64,000 nt of DNA from Microbacterium arborescens (GCF_030369635.1 NZ_CP128474.1:310001-374000), one strand, 5' to 3'. Shown: positions 24,622 through 33,847, counted from the first letter of the stretch. The notes: generated by a model from the letters alone, not told the origin. Numbers and translations: made by a program.

Positions 24622-25926
24622 TCAGCCCTTCTTCGCCGCGTCGGAGACCGACTGGATCATCTGCTCGGGCGTGCTCTTGCCCGCGAGCAGGTCGACGACG
24701 GCGACGTTGAGCGCGTTGCCGACGTTCTGGCCGAGGACGGTGTCGAGCCACTGCGACACGAAGGGTGCCTTGTTGTATGCGGCGAGGACCTCCTGGAGGT
24801 ACTCCTCCTCGACGGCGCCCTGCGCGACCGAGTTGACCGGCGGAGCGTTGAACGCCTTGTAGTAGGCCTCCTGCTGCTCGGCGCTGGCGAGGAAGTTCAG
24901 GAAGTCGGCGCACTCCTTGGGGGCCTTGGCCGAGCACGAGTACCCGTCGACACCGCCCATGATCGAGCCGGGCTCACCCGCTCCGCCCGACAGCTCGGGG
25001 AAGGGGAACCACGCCAGGTCGGGCAGAGGCTGCTCGTCGGGCGTGAGCGAGGCGATGACGCCGGGGTTCCAGGCGCCCATGAGCTCCATGCCCGCCTGGT
25101 GGTTCGCGATGAGGCCCGCGCTGCTGCCCGCGCCCTGCTGCGCCGAGGTGGTGAGGTAGCCCTCGTTGAACGGCTGGAGCTCGGCGAAGTCGGCGAGGTC
25201 CTCGGCGGACTTGAGCCAGCATTCGTCGCTGAAGTCCTTCGAGTCGCCGGTCTTCTCGATCGTCTCCGGGCTGCACTCGCGCAGCGCGAAGTTGTAGAAC
25301 CAGTGCGCGGCGGGCCAGGCGTCCTTCGCGCCGAGGGCGATCGGGGCGATACCGGAATCCTTGAGCTGCCCGACGACGGTCTTGAGGTCGTCGACCGTCG
25401 TGGGGGTCTCGGTGATTCCGGCGTCGGTGAACAGGTCGGAGCTGTACCAGAAGCCGCTGGGCAGCACGGCGAGCGGCATCGCCCACACCTTGTCCTGGTA
25501 GGTCTCGGCCTTGAACGAGCCCTCCGAGATCTCTTCCTTGGCGGTGTCGCCGATGAGGTCGGTGAGGTCCATCAGCTGTCCGGCCTGGACCATGGCGGCC
25601 ATCTTGCCGCCGCCGCGCTGCAGGAAGATGTCGGGCGGGTCTCCCGCGTTGAGTGCGGTCTGGAGCTTGCCGTCCATGTCCTCGTTCTGAACGGACTGCA
25701 TCGAGATCTTCACGTTCTCGTTCTCCGCCTCGAACGCGGCGATCGCGTCCTTCCAGAACTCCTGTCCGGGGCCGGTCGTCGAGTTCTGCCAGAGCGTCAT
25801 CTCGACGGTGCCGTCGGCGCTGCCGCCGTCGCCGTTGGCGCTGCAGGAGGTGAGGGCCAGTGCCCCCACCGCCAAGACGGCTGCCGTGACGGCTGCCTTG
25901 CGGCGAGCCGTGATGGAGCGTGCCAT
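24622..25926 (-). CDS. Sugar-binding lipoprotein of ABC transporter
   Basis: A 434-residue extracellular solute-binding protein (family 1). The signal peptide (ARSITARRKAAVTAAVLAVG) ends in a lipobox LTSC near residue 27, so it is anchored to the outer membrane face by a lipid. The mature part has the family pattern VEMTLWQNSTTGPGQEFWKD, ALNAGDPPDIF and MGAWNPGV. It is the first gene of the operon after a strong LacI-type operator, which matches the high expression usual for binding proteins. Confidence 0.94.
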   Translation of the reverse strand: MARSITARRKAAVTAAVLAVGALALTSCSANGDGGSADGTVEMTLWQNSTTGPGQEFWKDAIAAFEAENENVKISMQSVQNEDMDGKLQTALNAGDPPDIFLQRGGGKMAAMVQAGQLMDLTDLIGDTAKEEISEGSFKAETYQDKVWAMPLAVLPSGFWYSSDLFTDAGITETPTTVDDLKTVVGQLKDSGIAPIALGAKDAWPAAHWFYNFALRECSPETIEKTGDSKDFSDECWLKSAEDLADFAELQPFNEGYLTTSAQQGAGSSAGLIANHQAGMELMGAWNPGVIASLTPDEQPLPDLAWFPFPELSGGAGEPGSIMGGVDGYSCSAKAPKECADFLNFLASAEQQEAYYKAFNAPPVNSVAQGAVEEEYLQEVLAAYNKAPFVSQWLDTVLGQNVGNALNVAVVDLLAGKSTPEQMIQSVSDAAKKG

Positions 25927-26092
25927 GTGATTCCTTCTCTCTTCGTTGAGTGGACATCTGCCGGTGAGCGCGCCGCGGCCGGGCCCGGGCTGGGCTGCTC
26001 GAACCGCCGAGCGGCGATGCTCGGGTGTCGTCGGACATTCGCTGGTGCTGTCGGACACCGAAAGTTTGCGCGGGCAACAAAGAGGTGTCAAA

Positions 26093-26106
26093 CGTTTTCG
26101 AAAACG
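26093..26106. promoter_or_regulatory. LacI/GalR operator
   Basis: A perfect 14-bp palindrome, CGTTTTCGAAAACG, between the divergent binding-protein gene and the LacI regulator. The central CG and A/T-rich arms match LacI/GalR-family operators. It probably controls both directions. Confidence 0.85.
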
Positions 26107-26133
26107 GTTTCCACTTCGGGCTAGCATGCGTGC

Positions 26134-27147
26134 ATGGACCGTCGCCGCCCCACCATCCACGACGTCGCCGAGCGCGCCGGCGTCTCGGTGTCGACGGTGT
26201 CGAAGGCCGTCAATGGGCGCTACGGCGTGGCGACAGCCACCGTGGATGCCGTGATGGCGGCCGTTGCGGAGCTCGGTTACGAGTCGAGCCTCATCGCCAG
26301 CAGCATGCGCTCGCGCTCGACGGGTGTGATCGGCGTCCTCGTCGCCGATTTCGAGCCGTTCAGCGCTGAGATCCTCAAGGGTGTGGGCGAGGCGCTTCGT
26401 GACACCAGTTACGACCTGCTCGCCTACTCAGGGTCGCGGGGCGACGAGGAGGGGTGGGAGCGGCGGTCGCTGTCGCGCCTGAGCGGAACGCTGATCGACG
26501 GCGCGATCATGGTCACACCCACGGTGGTCAAAGCGAGTGCCGACGTCCCGCTCGTCGCGATCGACCCGCACACCGGCCCCGCCGACGTGCCCATCGTCGA
26601 GAGCGACAGCTACGGCGGCGCCCGTGAGGCGACGGCCTACCTCATCGGCATGGGGCACACGCGCATCGGCTACATCGCGGGACGCGCCGACCTGCGGTCG
26701 TCGATCGCACGCGACGCCGGATATCGTCGCGCGCTCGCCGACGCCGGCATCCCGTTCGACGCGACGTACGTCGGGGCGGGGCGCTATCGCGAGGCGACGG
26801 TGCGCGAGGTCGCGATCGACATGCTCTCGGCGGCCAATCGGCCCACCGCTGTCTTCGCGGCGAACGACGTGTCGGCGATCGCCATCCTGCAGGTGGCCGC
26901 CGAGCTCGGGCTCGAGGTTCCCCGCGACCTGTCGATCGTCGGATTCGACGACATCCCCGAGGCGACGAGGCTTCCCGTCCCCCTGACGACGGTGCGACAG
27001 CCGATGGGGCGCCTGGGGGCGGCCGCGGTGCAGATGCTGCTGGCCCTCATGCGCGGCGAGACGCTGCCGGCCACGCATCTGCGGCTTCCGACGAAGCTGG
27101 TGGCCCGGCAGACCACCGCGCCGCCCGCTCGGTATCGGGCCGGATGA
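26134..27147 (+). CDS. LacI-family transcriptional regulator
   Basis: A 337-residue regulator with an N-terminal LacI helix-turn-helix (TIHDVAERAGVSVSTVSKAV, residues 7-27) and hinge, followed by a periplasmic-binding-like sensor domain (GVIGVLVADFEPF, MGHTRIGYIAGR, FAANDVSAIAILQ, DLSIVGFDDIPEA). It is divergent from the sugar ABC-GH3 operon and shares the CGTTTTCGAAAACG operator, so it most likely represses that operon until its sugar is present. Confidence 0.93.
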   Translation: MDRRRPTIHDVAERAGVSVSTVSKAVNGRYGVATATVDAVMAAVAELGYESSLIASSMRSRSTGVIGVLVADFEPFSAEILKGVGEALRDTSYDLLAYSGSRGDEEGWERRSLSRLSGTLIDGAIMVTPTVVKASADVPLVAIDPHTGPADVPIVESDSYGGAREATAYLIGMGHTRIGYIAGRADLRSSIARDAGYRRALADAGIPFDATYVGAGRYREATVREVAIDMLSAANRPTAVFAANDVSAIAILQVAAELGLEVPRDLSIVGFDDIPEATRLPVPLTTVRQPMGRLGAAAVQMLLALMRGETLPATHLRLPTKLVARQTTAPPARYRAG

Positions 27148-27182
27148 CGTCCTCGCCCGGCCTCGCGCTCTAGGCTGTGTCC

Positions 27183-27788
27183 GTGCTGCTGAGTGATCGC
27201 GACATCCGTGCCGGAATCGATCAGGGCCGTATCGGTCTCGACCCCTGGGATGCCTCGATGGTGCAGCCCTCGAGCGTCGACGTGCGCCTCGACCGGTACT
27301 TCCGCCTGTTCGACAACCACAAGTACCCCTTCATCGACCCGGCGCAGGATCAGCCCGAGCTGACCCGTCTGATCGAGGTCGAGCCGGACCAGCCGTTCAT
27401 CCTGCATCCCGGCGAGTTCGCGCTCGGATCGACGTACGAGCAGGTGCGCCTCGGCGACGACGTCGCCGCGCGCCTGGAGGGCAAGTCGTCTCTCGGGCGG
27501 CTGGGCCTGATCACCCACTCGACGGCCGGCTTCATCGACCCCGGGTTCTCGGGTCACGTGACGCTCGAACTCGCCAATGTCGCCACTCTGCCGATCAAGC
27601 TCTGGCCGGGGATGAAGATCGGGCAGCTCTGCTTCTTCCAGCTCAGCTCGCCGAGTGAGAACTCCTACGGATCCGGCCCGTACGGCAACCGCTATCAGGG
27701 GCAGCGCGGCCCGACCGCGTCGCGCTCGTTCCAGAACTTCCACCGGACCGACGTGGGCACGATCGACGCCGGATCGCGCGGCGCCTGA
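27183..27788 (+). CDS. dcd: dCTP deaminase (possibly bifunctional dCTP deaminase/dUTPase)
   Basis: A 201-residue trimeric enzyme of dUMP/dTTP synthesis. It starts [20 protein letters not shown] and has [10 protein letters not shown], the active-site region [12 protein letters not shown] with [19 protein letters not shown], and the terminal [11 protein letters not shown]. Actinobacterial Dcd proteins commonly also hydrolyse dUTP. The GTG at 27183 gives the family-typical N-terminus. The GTG at 27177 is in frame, but TAGGCT (27171-27176) fits a -10 just before the preferred start, which would make the mRNA nearly leaderless. Confidence 0.95.
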   Translation: MLLSDRDIRAGIDQGRIGLDPWDASMVQPSSVDVRLDRYFRLFDNHKYPFIDPAQDQPELTRLIEVEPDQPFILHPGEFALGSTYEQVRLGDDVAARLEGKSSLGRLGLITHSTAGFIDPGFSGHVTLELANVATLPIKLWPGMKIGQLCFFQLSSPSENSYGSGPYGNRYQGQRGPTASRSFQNFHRTDVGTIDAGSRGA

Positions 27789-27809
27789 CGCGGTTCCGGG
27801 ACGGATGGG

Positions 27810-27837
27810 GGCCCCGAGGCGTCGAACCTCGGGGGCC
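27810..27837 (+). terminator. dcd terminator
   Basis: A GC-rich hairpin GGCCCCGAGG / CCTCGGGGGCC with a 7-base loop, 21 bases after the dcd stop and between convergent genes. It could serve both strands. Confidence 0.7.
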
Positions 27838-27856
27838 TCATCCGAGCTGCCGCGGG

Positions 27857-28453
27857 TCAGGCGGCGTCGCGCCCGGCCGCGAAGCCGGCGGTGAAGCCGC
27901 GCTCGAACGCGTGCTCGCCGTGGTGGGGCTGCTCGCCGCAGCGAGGGCCCCGGCCGTGGCCGACGCGGTGGTCGTGGCCGAAGCGGTGACCGAAGCCGCG
28001 GTGGCCCCGGGGGCCGAATCGGCGTGGTCCGCTCTCGTCCCAACCCAGCTCGCGAGCGATCGCCTCGAGCGAAGCGACCGTCGTGGCGTAGTCGTCATCC
28101 GACACGGCGCCCCGCACGCGATTGCGGACGCCCGTGACGAGCCCATGGATGCGGTCGCGCTCGCGACGGCCCTCCTCGGTGATGGTCCAGGCGCCGTCGC
28201 GCTCGGCGGCCCAGCCGCGAGCCGCAAGCGACCGGACGCGCTTCCCGCCGCGCTGAACGCGCTCGGCGAGGCCGGGGATGTCGCGCTCGCCCGCGAGGAC
28301 ATCGAGTACGGCCCAGTCTCGGCGGTCGAGCCCCTCGGCGGCCAGCGTCCGATTCATCTCGGTGGCGAGTGCCGCTCCGGCGGCGCGCATCCAGAAGGCC
28401 AGCGACCGCGATCGGGTCTCGGGTGCCTCGGGGGTGTTGTCGTGGTTGTTCAT
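27857..28453 (-). CDS. MarR-like winged-helix regulator with His-rich C-terminus
   Basis: A 198-residue protein. The central winged-helix region (~25-125) has RRDWAVLDVLAGERDIPGLA, GKRVRSLAARGWAA and WTITEEGRRERDRI. The C-terminal ~50 residues are rich in His, Gly and Arg (GHRGFGHRFGHDHRVGHGRG) with one Cys, suggesting metal binding. The start ATG at 28453 has GAAGGGAA upstream; the longer frame from 28507 lacks a site. It is divergent from a second His-rich MarR gene, with repeated CATG motifs in the shared gap. Confidence 0.8.
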   Translation of the reverse strand: MNNHDNTPEAPETRSRSLAFWMRAAGAALATEMNRTLAAEGLDRRDWAVLDVLAGERDIPGLAERVQRGGKRVRSLAARGWAAERDGAWTITEEGRRERDRIHGLVTGVRNRVRGAVSDDDYATTVASLEAIARELGWDESGPRRFGPRGHRGFGHRFGHDHRVGHGRGPRCGEQPHHGEHAFERGFTAGFAAGRDAA

Positions 28454-28488
28454 GATGTTCCCTTCGCGGGCCGGCGCATCCGACCCGT

Positions 28489-28552
28489 TATGTATGTCAT
28501 GTGTCATGTATATGCACTATGACATGCAGTCCGGTCCATGTCAAGTCGCATG
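28489..28552. promoter_or_regulatory. Divergent MarR-pair operator region with CATG repeats
   Basis: This gap holds five CATG cores (28498, 28505, 28523, 28537, 28549). They include the direct pair TCATGTG-TCATGTA and the inverted partner TATGACATG. It is strikingly AT-richer than the surroundings. It is a likely shared operator for one or both adjacent MarR proteins. Confidence 0.65.
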
Positions 28553-28564
28553 TATTCTCGAACC

Positions 28565-29089
28565 ATGACGGCTGCCGACGACCCGCAGATCGATGCCATC
28601 GCCGACGCGTTGGGGCGTCTGCGCGGGCTGCGGCGTCCAGGGCCCGGTCCGCAGCACGCAGCGCACGCGCAGGGGCCGTTCGGCAGCCACGCCGGGCACG
28701 GCCCGCACGGACATCGCGGGGGTCCGTTCGCCGACGGACGCGGGAGGATGGCGGGCCTCGCGCGCCTGCGCATGCTCGAGGCGCTCGCCGCGGCATCCCA
28801 CCCGCTCAGCGTCAGCGAGATCGGTGAGGCGATCGGTGTCGACCAGCCGCGGGCCTCCCGGCTGGTGCAGCAGGCCGTCGAGCTCGACCTGGTGCGTCGC
28901 GAGGCCGACCCCGACGACGCCCGCCGCACCCGCATCGCACTGACCGACGAGGGGCGTGGATTCGCGCGCAGCGTGCGGGGTGAACGTCGCGCGGCCCTGG
29001 GCAGCGCGCTGGACGGATTCACCGACGACGAGCGCGCCGAACTGGCCCGACTGCTCACCAAACTCGCCGACGCCTGGCCGCGCGGCTGA
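28565..29089 (+). CDS. MarR-family transcriptional regulator with His-rich N-terminus
   Basis: A 174-residue MarR protein. Residues ~25-60 carry a His/Gly-rich segment (HAAHAQGPFGSHAGHGPHGH). The winged helix follows (LARLRMLEALAAASHPLSVS, IGEAIGVDQPRASRLVQQAV, LVRREADPDDARRTRIALTD), then the C-terminal dimerisation helix. An in-frame ATG at 28538 would place the start within the operator region, so 28565 is preferred. The His-rich segment mirrors the C-terminal one in the divergent neighbour, hinting at shared metal sensing (inference). Confidence 0.83.
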   Translation: MTAADDPQIDAIADALGRLRGLRRPGPGPQHAAHAQGPFGSHAGHGPHGHRGGPFADGRGRMAGLARLRMLEALAAASHPLSVSEIGEAIGVDQPRASRLVQQAVELDLVRREADPDDARRTRIALTDEGRGFARSVRGERRAALGSALDGFTDDERAELARLLTKLADAWPRG

Positions 29090-29167
29090 GCCATACCCGC
29101 TGTCGCGGATGCAGGCAACTGGGCTTCTCCACTTTGCGTCGCGCCGGTATCCTGCCACCCTGGTTCG

Positions 29168-30835
29168 GTGAGCACCGAGAATCAGCCCTCTCCCGCAGAA
29201 CGCATAGCCGCGGTGTCCACCCCGGGCACGATCGCCCGTTGGGTGTTCTGGCCCGCCGCGGTCGTGATCGTCGGCTTCAGCGCCTTCGCGATCATCTTCC
29301 CCACCACGGCCGAGTCGTTCTTCGGCGCCATCCAGACGTCGATCGTCGACTCGTTCAACTGGTACTACGTCCTCATCGCGGCCTTCTTCGTCGGCTTCGC
29401 GATCTTCGTCGGCTTCAGTCGTTTCGGTGACATCAAGCTCGGACGCGACGACGACGAGCCCGAGTTCTCGACCGGCTCGTGGTTCTCGCTCCTCTTCGCG
29501 GCGGGCATGGGTATCGGACTCGTCTTCTACGGCGTGAGCGAGCCGCTCAGCCACTTCGTCGACCCGCGACCCGGGGTGACCGGCACCGAGCAGCAGCTGG
29601 CTCAGGGAGCGCTGACGCAGACGTACCTGCACTGGGGTGTGCACGCCTGGGCGATGTACGTGGTCGTCGGGCTCGCGCTCGCGTACGCGATCCACCGCCG
29701 TCGCCGGCCGATCTCGATCCGCTGGGCGCTCGAGCCGCTGCTGGGCAATCGTGTGCGTGGGGCCGCGGGCAACGTGATCGACGCGGTCGCTCTCGTCGGC
29801 ACCCTGTTCGGTGTCGCAACCTCGCTCGGACTCGGAGTCATGCAGATGGGCTCGGGCCTCGAGTTCATCGGCCTCCCTCCCATGAACGACGCGATGCTCA
29901 TCGGGCTCATCGCGATCGTCTCCGTCTTCGTCCTGTTCTCGGTGCTGTCGGGAGTGACGAAGGGGATGAAGTGGCTCTCCAACTTCAACCTCATCGTCGC
30001 CGGCCTGCTGCTTCTTTTCCTCCTCTTCGCCGGGCCGACGCAGTTCCTCCTGCGAGAGTGGGTGCAGTCGATCGGTGCGTACATCCAGGACTTCATCGGC
30101 CTCTCCTTCACCGTCAGCGCTCTCCAGGGGGCGGCGGGCGAGGCCTGGCAGGCGCAGTGGACGTCGTTCTACTGGGGCTGGTGGATCTCGTGGGCGCCCT
30201 TCGTCGGCATCTTCATCGCGCGCGTCAGCAAGGGGCGCACGGTTCGCCAGTTCGTCGCGGGCGTGCTGCTGGTGCCGACCCTGATCGGCATCCTGTGGTT
30301 CGCCGTCCTCGGCGGCTCGGCGCTGTACCGAGAGCTCGAACAGCCCGGGTCGATGCTCGCCGCCGATGGTTCGGTGAACCTGCAGGGGGCGCTGTTCCAG
30401 CTTCTCGAGGGGCTGCCGGCCGGTGGCGTGCTGACGATCGGCGCCATCGTCCTGATCGCCGTGTTCTTCATCACCTCGGCTGACTCGGGCGCCCTCGTCA
30501 TGGGCATGATCGCCACGGGCGGCAACCCCGAGCCGCCGCGCTGGGTGCGTGTGTTCTTCGTCGTCATCACCGCCGCCCTCGCGAGCGCACTCCTGCTCGC
30601 CGGAGGCCTGCAGGCGCTGCAGACCGCGGCGATTCTCATCGCGCTGCCCTTCTCGATCGTCATGCTCCTGATGTGCTGGTCGACGGTGCTGGCCTTCCAA
30701 CGCGAGCGCCGCGCGTACGCCCGTGCGGAGCGGGCCCAGTTCATCGAACGCATCGGCGACCACTACGGCCTCGAGGTCGAGGAGCCGAACGAGCGGGGAG
30801 TGCGCTTCCCGTGGATCGTCGGCAGGCGCGGCTGA
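29168..30835 (+). CDS. BCCT-family betaine/choline/carnitine transporter
   Basis: A 555-residue secondary transporter with about 12 membrane helices. Family signatures are FAAGMGIGLVFYGVSEPLSHF (split here: GMGIGLVFYGVSEPL near 110) and TSFYWGWWISWAPFVGIFIA near 330-350, the Trp-rich substrate box. It probably imports glycine betaine or a related osmolyte with Na+ or H+. The charged C-terminal tail (RAYARAERAQFIERIGDHYG) may sense osmotic state, as in BetP, which is inferred. GTG start; monocistronic, followed by a strong hairpin. Confidence 0.93.
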   Translation: MSTENQPSPAERIAAVSTPGTIARWVFWPAAVVIVGFSAFAIIFPTTAESFFGAIQTSIVDSFNWYYVLIAAFFVGFAIFVGFSRFGDIKLGRDDDEPEFSTGSWFSLLFAAGMGIGLVFYGVSEPLSHFVDPRPGVTGTEQQLAQGALTQTYLHWGVHAWAMYVVVGLALAYAIHRRRRPISIRWALEPLLGNRVRGAAGNVIDAVALVGTLFGVATSLGLGVMQMGSGLEFIGLPPMNDAMLIGLIAIVSVFVLFSVLSGVTKGMKWLSNFNLIVAGLLLLFLLFAGPTQFLLREWVQSIGAYIQDFIGLSFTVSALQGAAGEAWQAQWTSFYWGWWISWAPFVGIFIARVSKGRTVRQFVAGVLLVPTLIGILWFAVLGGSALYRELEQPGSMLAADGSVNLQGALFQLLEGLPAGGVLTIGAIVLIAVFFITSADSGALVMGMIATGGNPEPPRWVRVFFVVITAALASALLLAGGLQALQTAAILIALPFSIVMLLMCWSTVLAFQRERRAYARAERAQFIERIGDHYGLEVEEPNERGVRFPWIVGRRG

Positions 30836-30857
30836 CGCGGACATCGTCGATCGCCGC

Positions 30858-30889
30858 GAAGGCGCCGGGCCCGACCGCCCGGCGCCTTC
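30858..30889 (+). terminator. Terminator after BCCT gene
   Basis: A perfect 13-bp stem GAAGGCGCCGGGC / GCCCGGCGCCTTC with a 6-base loop, followed by GTCGT rather than a long T run. It lies 22 bases after the stop codon. Confidence 0.75.
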
Positions 30890-30905
30890 GTCGTACGCTG
30901 GGCGG

Positions 30906-31352
30906 ATGCCTCCGGTGTCCTCCGCCCGTCTGACCGATGTTCCCGCCGAGACCCTCTACCGTCTGCTCTGGCTGCGCGTCAGCGTCTTCGTCGTCGAGCA
31001 GGCCGCGGCCTACCCCGAGCTCGACGGCCGAGACCTCGAGCCCGCCACCGAGCTCTTCTGGATCGAAGACGACGGACGGGTTCTGGCGACGCTCCGGCTG
31101 CTGCGCGATGCCTCGGGCAACGCCCGCATCGGACGCGTCGCCACCGCCGCGGAGGCCCGCGGCCGTGGCCTGTCGGCCCAGCTCATGCGCGCGGCGGTCG
31201 AGCGCGCCGGCGAGCGGTGGCCCGGCGCGGCGATCGACCTCGACGCGCAGAAGCACCTCGCCGACTGGTACGGGCGGTTCGGATTCGCGATCAGCGGGCC
31301 GGAGTTCTCGGAGGACGACATCCCGCACGTCCCCATGCGGCGTTCCGCCTGA
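30906..31352 (+). CDS. GNAT N-acetyltransferase (ElaA-like)
   Basis: A 148-residue acetyl-CoA-dependent acyltransferase of the ElaA type. The N-terminus LYRLLWLRVSVFVVEQAAAYPELDGRD (LRVSVFVVEQ is the ElaA mark) is followed by the CoA-binding loop RIGRVATAAEARGRGLSAQLM (motif A R-G-R-G near 85-88) and the C-terminal DAQKHLADWYGRFGF. The substrate is unknown. The ATG lies 16 bp after the hairpin, so it has its own promoter within or after that region. It ends 6 bp before the convergent MFS gene. Confidence 0.9.
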   Translation: MPPVSSARLTDVPAETLYRLLWLRVSVFVVEQAAAYPELDGRDLEPATELFWIEDDGRVLATLRLLRDASGNARIGRVATAAEARGRGLSAQLMRAAVERAGERWPGAAIDLDAQKHLADWYGRFGFAISGPEFSEDDIPHVPMRRSA

Positions 31353-31358
31353 AGCCGG

Positions 31359-32816
31359 TCAGCGGATGCCGGCCTGCTTCGGCAGGCGCACGAAGAGCAG
31401 CAGCACGAGCCCGAGAAGCAGCACCACGGCGATGCCCAGCACGCCCCAGATGATGCTGCCGAACCAGGCGATGAACAGCGCCCACATGGCGGGGGAGAGG
31501 AAGCTCGCGACGCGCCCCGTCGTGGCGTAGAGGCCGAAGATCTCACCCTGCATGCCCGGAGGCGTGACGCGCGCGAGCAGTGAGCGGCTCGCCGCCTGTG
31601 CGGGTCCCACGCATCCCGAGAGGATGAGCCCGGCGATCCAGAACACGATCGATCCGGCGTCCTGCAGCACGAACAGCAGCACGGCGACCGCGATGAGCCC
31701 CGAGAGGGTCGCGATGATCACGGCTCGCGCTCCGAAACGGTCGTCGAAGCGTCCCGCGATGATGGTGGACGCGCCGGCGACGAGGTTCGCGGCGATGCCG
31801 AAGACCATGACCTCCGTCGGCGAGAATCCGAACGCGCGGGCAGCCAGCACCCCGCCGAAGGCGAAGACGCCCGCGAGGCCGTCGCGATAGACCGCGCTCG
31901 CCAGAAGGAACCAGAACGTGGGGCGCTCGGTGCGATACAGGCGAGCGATGTCGGCGACCAGGTGGGCGTACGCCGCGAAGAAGCCGACCTTCTCCGTGCT
32001 GTGCGGTGCGGAGCGCTCGGGGACGTTCAGCATCAGCGGGATGGCGAAGACGATCGTCCAGACCCCGCATCCCACGGCGATGAGCCGGTAGGCCAGACCG
32101 TTGCTCGTGTCCATCCCGAACCAGTCGGCCAAGGTGAGCACGACCACGAGGGTGAGCGCGACGATGCCGCCGATGTACCCGAGGCCCCAGCCCAGGCCGC
32201 TGACCCGGCCGATCGTGCGAGGCGTCGACACCTCGACGAGCATGGCGTTGTAGTTGACGCCCGCGATTTCGGAGACGACGGCGCCGAGCGAGAGGACGAT
32301 CGCGCCGTACCAGAAGTACGCCGGGTCGGCGAAGGTGAAGAACAGCGCGAACTGCAGCAGCGCGAGGACGACGGTGAACACGCCGAGCCACCGCTTCTTC
32401 CGGCCCGATCGGTCGGCGGTCTGCCCCAGCACCGGCGCGAGGAGCAGGATCAGGATGCCGGCAGCTGTCGAGGCGACGCCGTACCCGCTCGCCAGCTCGG
32501 CGAGGGCTGCTTCCTTGATCGGGTCGGAGTCGGGCAGCGCGGCGATGTCGGCGGGCAGGAACGAATCGGAGACGAGGAACAGCGACGCGAAGACGAAGGT
32601 GAGGATGACGGAGTTGAACGGCTGCGTCGCCCAGTCCCACAGTGCCCACGACACAACGGTCTTCCGGGGGACGGGCTGCTCGTCGACATCGCGGGTCTGC
32701 ATGGCGGCGATGCGCCCGAGGGCCTGCGTGTCGGCGGCGGTGGGGGGCGTGGGAACCCCCGGCGCGGATGCCTTCGGGCTGCGGCCTCCGCCGGGCGGAT
32801 CGGTCTCGGGTGACAT
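31359..32816 (-). CDS. MFS transporter of UMF1/Atg22-like type
   Basis: A 485-residue membrane protein with about 12 helices and the UMF1 pattern WALWDWATQPFNSVILTFVF near residue 60, LAPVLGQTADRSGRKKRWLG (the MFS loop 2-3) and SRSLLARVTPPGMQGEIFGLYA near 410. The substrate is unknown; relatives are annotated as effluxers. The N-terminal ~50 residues are Pro/Ser-rich and disordered. An in-frame ATG at 32703 (MQTRDVDEQP) is an alternative start closer to the first helix. Confidence 0.88.
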   Translation of the reverse strand: MSPETDPPGGGRSPKASAPGVPTPPTAADTQALGRIAAMQTRDVDEQPVPRKTVVSWALWDWATQPFNSVILTFVFASLFLVSDSFLPADIAALPDSDPIKEAALAELASGYGVASTAAGILILLLAPVLGQTADRSGRKKRWLGVFTVVLALLQFALFFTFADPAYFWYGAIVLSLGAVVSEIAGVNYNAMLVEVSTPRTIGRVSGLGWGLGYIGGIVALTLVVVLTLADWFGMDTSNGLAYRLIAVGCGVWTIVFAIPLMLNVPERSAPHSTEKVGFFAAYAHLVADIARLYRTERPTFWFLLASAVYRDGLAGVFAFGGVLAARAFGFSPTEVMVFGIAANLVAGASTIIAGRFDDRFGARAVIIATLSGLIAVAVLLFVLQDAGSIVFWIAGLILSGCVGPAQAASRSLLARVTPPGMQGEIFGLYATTGRVASFLSPAMWALFIAWFGSIIWGVLGIAVVLLLGLVLLLFVRLPKQAGIR

Positions 32817-32926
32817 GCCGGGCACGCTACGACCTCTCCGTGAACACTCGGTGCCGCCCGTCGGCGGCGCGTCGCATCTTCGCGACGGGGTCAGCGTATC
32901 CGCAGCCGAACGGGGTGGGGCGCTTT

Positions 32927-33646
32927 TCAGTCGCGACGCGCGAACCGGTAGCCGATGCCGCGCACTGTCTCGATCCAGCGGCCGGTGCGTCCGTCGTCGC
33001 CGAGCTTGCGGCGCAGGTTCATCAGGTGCACCTCGACCGCGTGGAGGTCGTGGGGGCTGACGTGTTCGCCATGGACACCGCTCTGACGGCGCAGCATGAG
33101 CGCGATCCACGCCTTCTCGACGACGTCACCGGGGCGCTGCATCAGCGCCTGCAGGACGTCGAACTCGGAACGGGTCAGATCGAGGGCGCGGCCGTCGAGT
33201 TCGACGCGGCGCGATCCGGGGCTCAGCCGCAAACCACCTGCTTCGAGCCAGCCACCCGACACGTTCTCGGGTGACTGGAGGGTGCGGGGGCGCCGCATCA
33301 GGGCGTCGATGCGGGCGCGCAGCTCGTAGGGGCGCCAGGGCTTGATGACGTAGTCGTCGGCTCCGCTGCGGAAGCCCTCGACCGTCGCGGTCTCGTCGTC
33401 GACGGCGCTGATGATGAGCACGTATCCGTCGTGGAAGGCCCGGATGCGGCGAACCGCCTCGAAACCGTCGATGCCGTCGAGCTTGACGTCGACGGTCGTC
33501 AGGTCCGGACGCAGGTGGCGGACGGCGTCGACTCCGGCGGGGCCGTCGGGGAAGGCGTGGACGGCGAAGCCGTGCTGCTCGAGGGTCTGGCTGAGCAGGC
33601 TGCGGAGGTCGTCGTCATCCTCGATGACGACGGCGCTGCGCGTCAC
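32927..33646 (-). CDS. Orphan OmpR-family response regulator
   Basis: A 239-residue regulator. The receiver domain (1-~120) has acidic EDDDD at 9-13 and the phospho-acceptor Asp in TTVDVKLDGIDGFEAV near 53, with Lys in DDYVIKPWRP near 102. The winged-helix DNA-binding domain (~135-235) has LDLTRSEFDVLQALM and the end WIETVRGIGYRF. No histidine kinase gene is adjacent. The GTG start is 85 bp downstream of a HAIR-like inverted repeat, so the heat-shock repressor HspR could influence it, which is inference. Confidence 0.92.
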   Translation of the reverse strand: MTRSAVVIEDDDDLRSLLSQTLEQHGFAVHAFPDGPAGVDAVRHLRPDLTTVDVKLDGIDGFEAVRRIRAFHDGYVLIISAVDDETATVEGFRSGADDYVIKPWRPYELRARIDALMRRPRTLQSPENVSGGWLEAGGLRLSPGSRRVELDGRALDLTRSEFDVLQALMQRPGDVVEKAWIALMLRRQSGVHGEHVSPHDLHAVEVHLMNLRRKLGDDGRTGRWIETVRGIGYRFARRD

Positions 33647-33730
33647 GGGTGCCTCCGGGCACGCGGGAACGCTCGACGACCGCCCATCACGGGCTCGGAG
33701 TCGACGAGAGGCGAGTTCGGGTTCACGCTT

Positions 33731-33751
33731 CTTGTCATGAGTGGACTCAAC
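33731..33751. promoter_or_regulatory. HAIR-like HspR site 1 (near response regulator)
   Basis: CTTGTCA-N7-ACTCAAC follows the 7-7-7 spacing of the HAIR consensus CTTGAGT-N7-ACTCAAG, with mismatches mainly in the left arm. It is closer to the response regulator than to dnaK. Confidence 0.5.
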
Positions 33752-33847
33752 ATATAGCGCGCCGCTGAGAGGATCCGATGATCGTGCCTCAGGGTTGCTC
33801 AGAATTGGCTCAGGTGGACGTCATGCACCTCGCCATCCGGCAATGAA

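Noticed and set aside
22704..26106. A missing ATPase in the sugar ABC operon as evidence of gene loss
   Set aside because: CUT1 sugar importers in actinobacteria usually share an MsiK-type ATPase encoded elsewhere, so this is normal.
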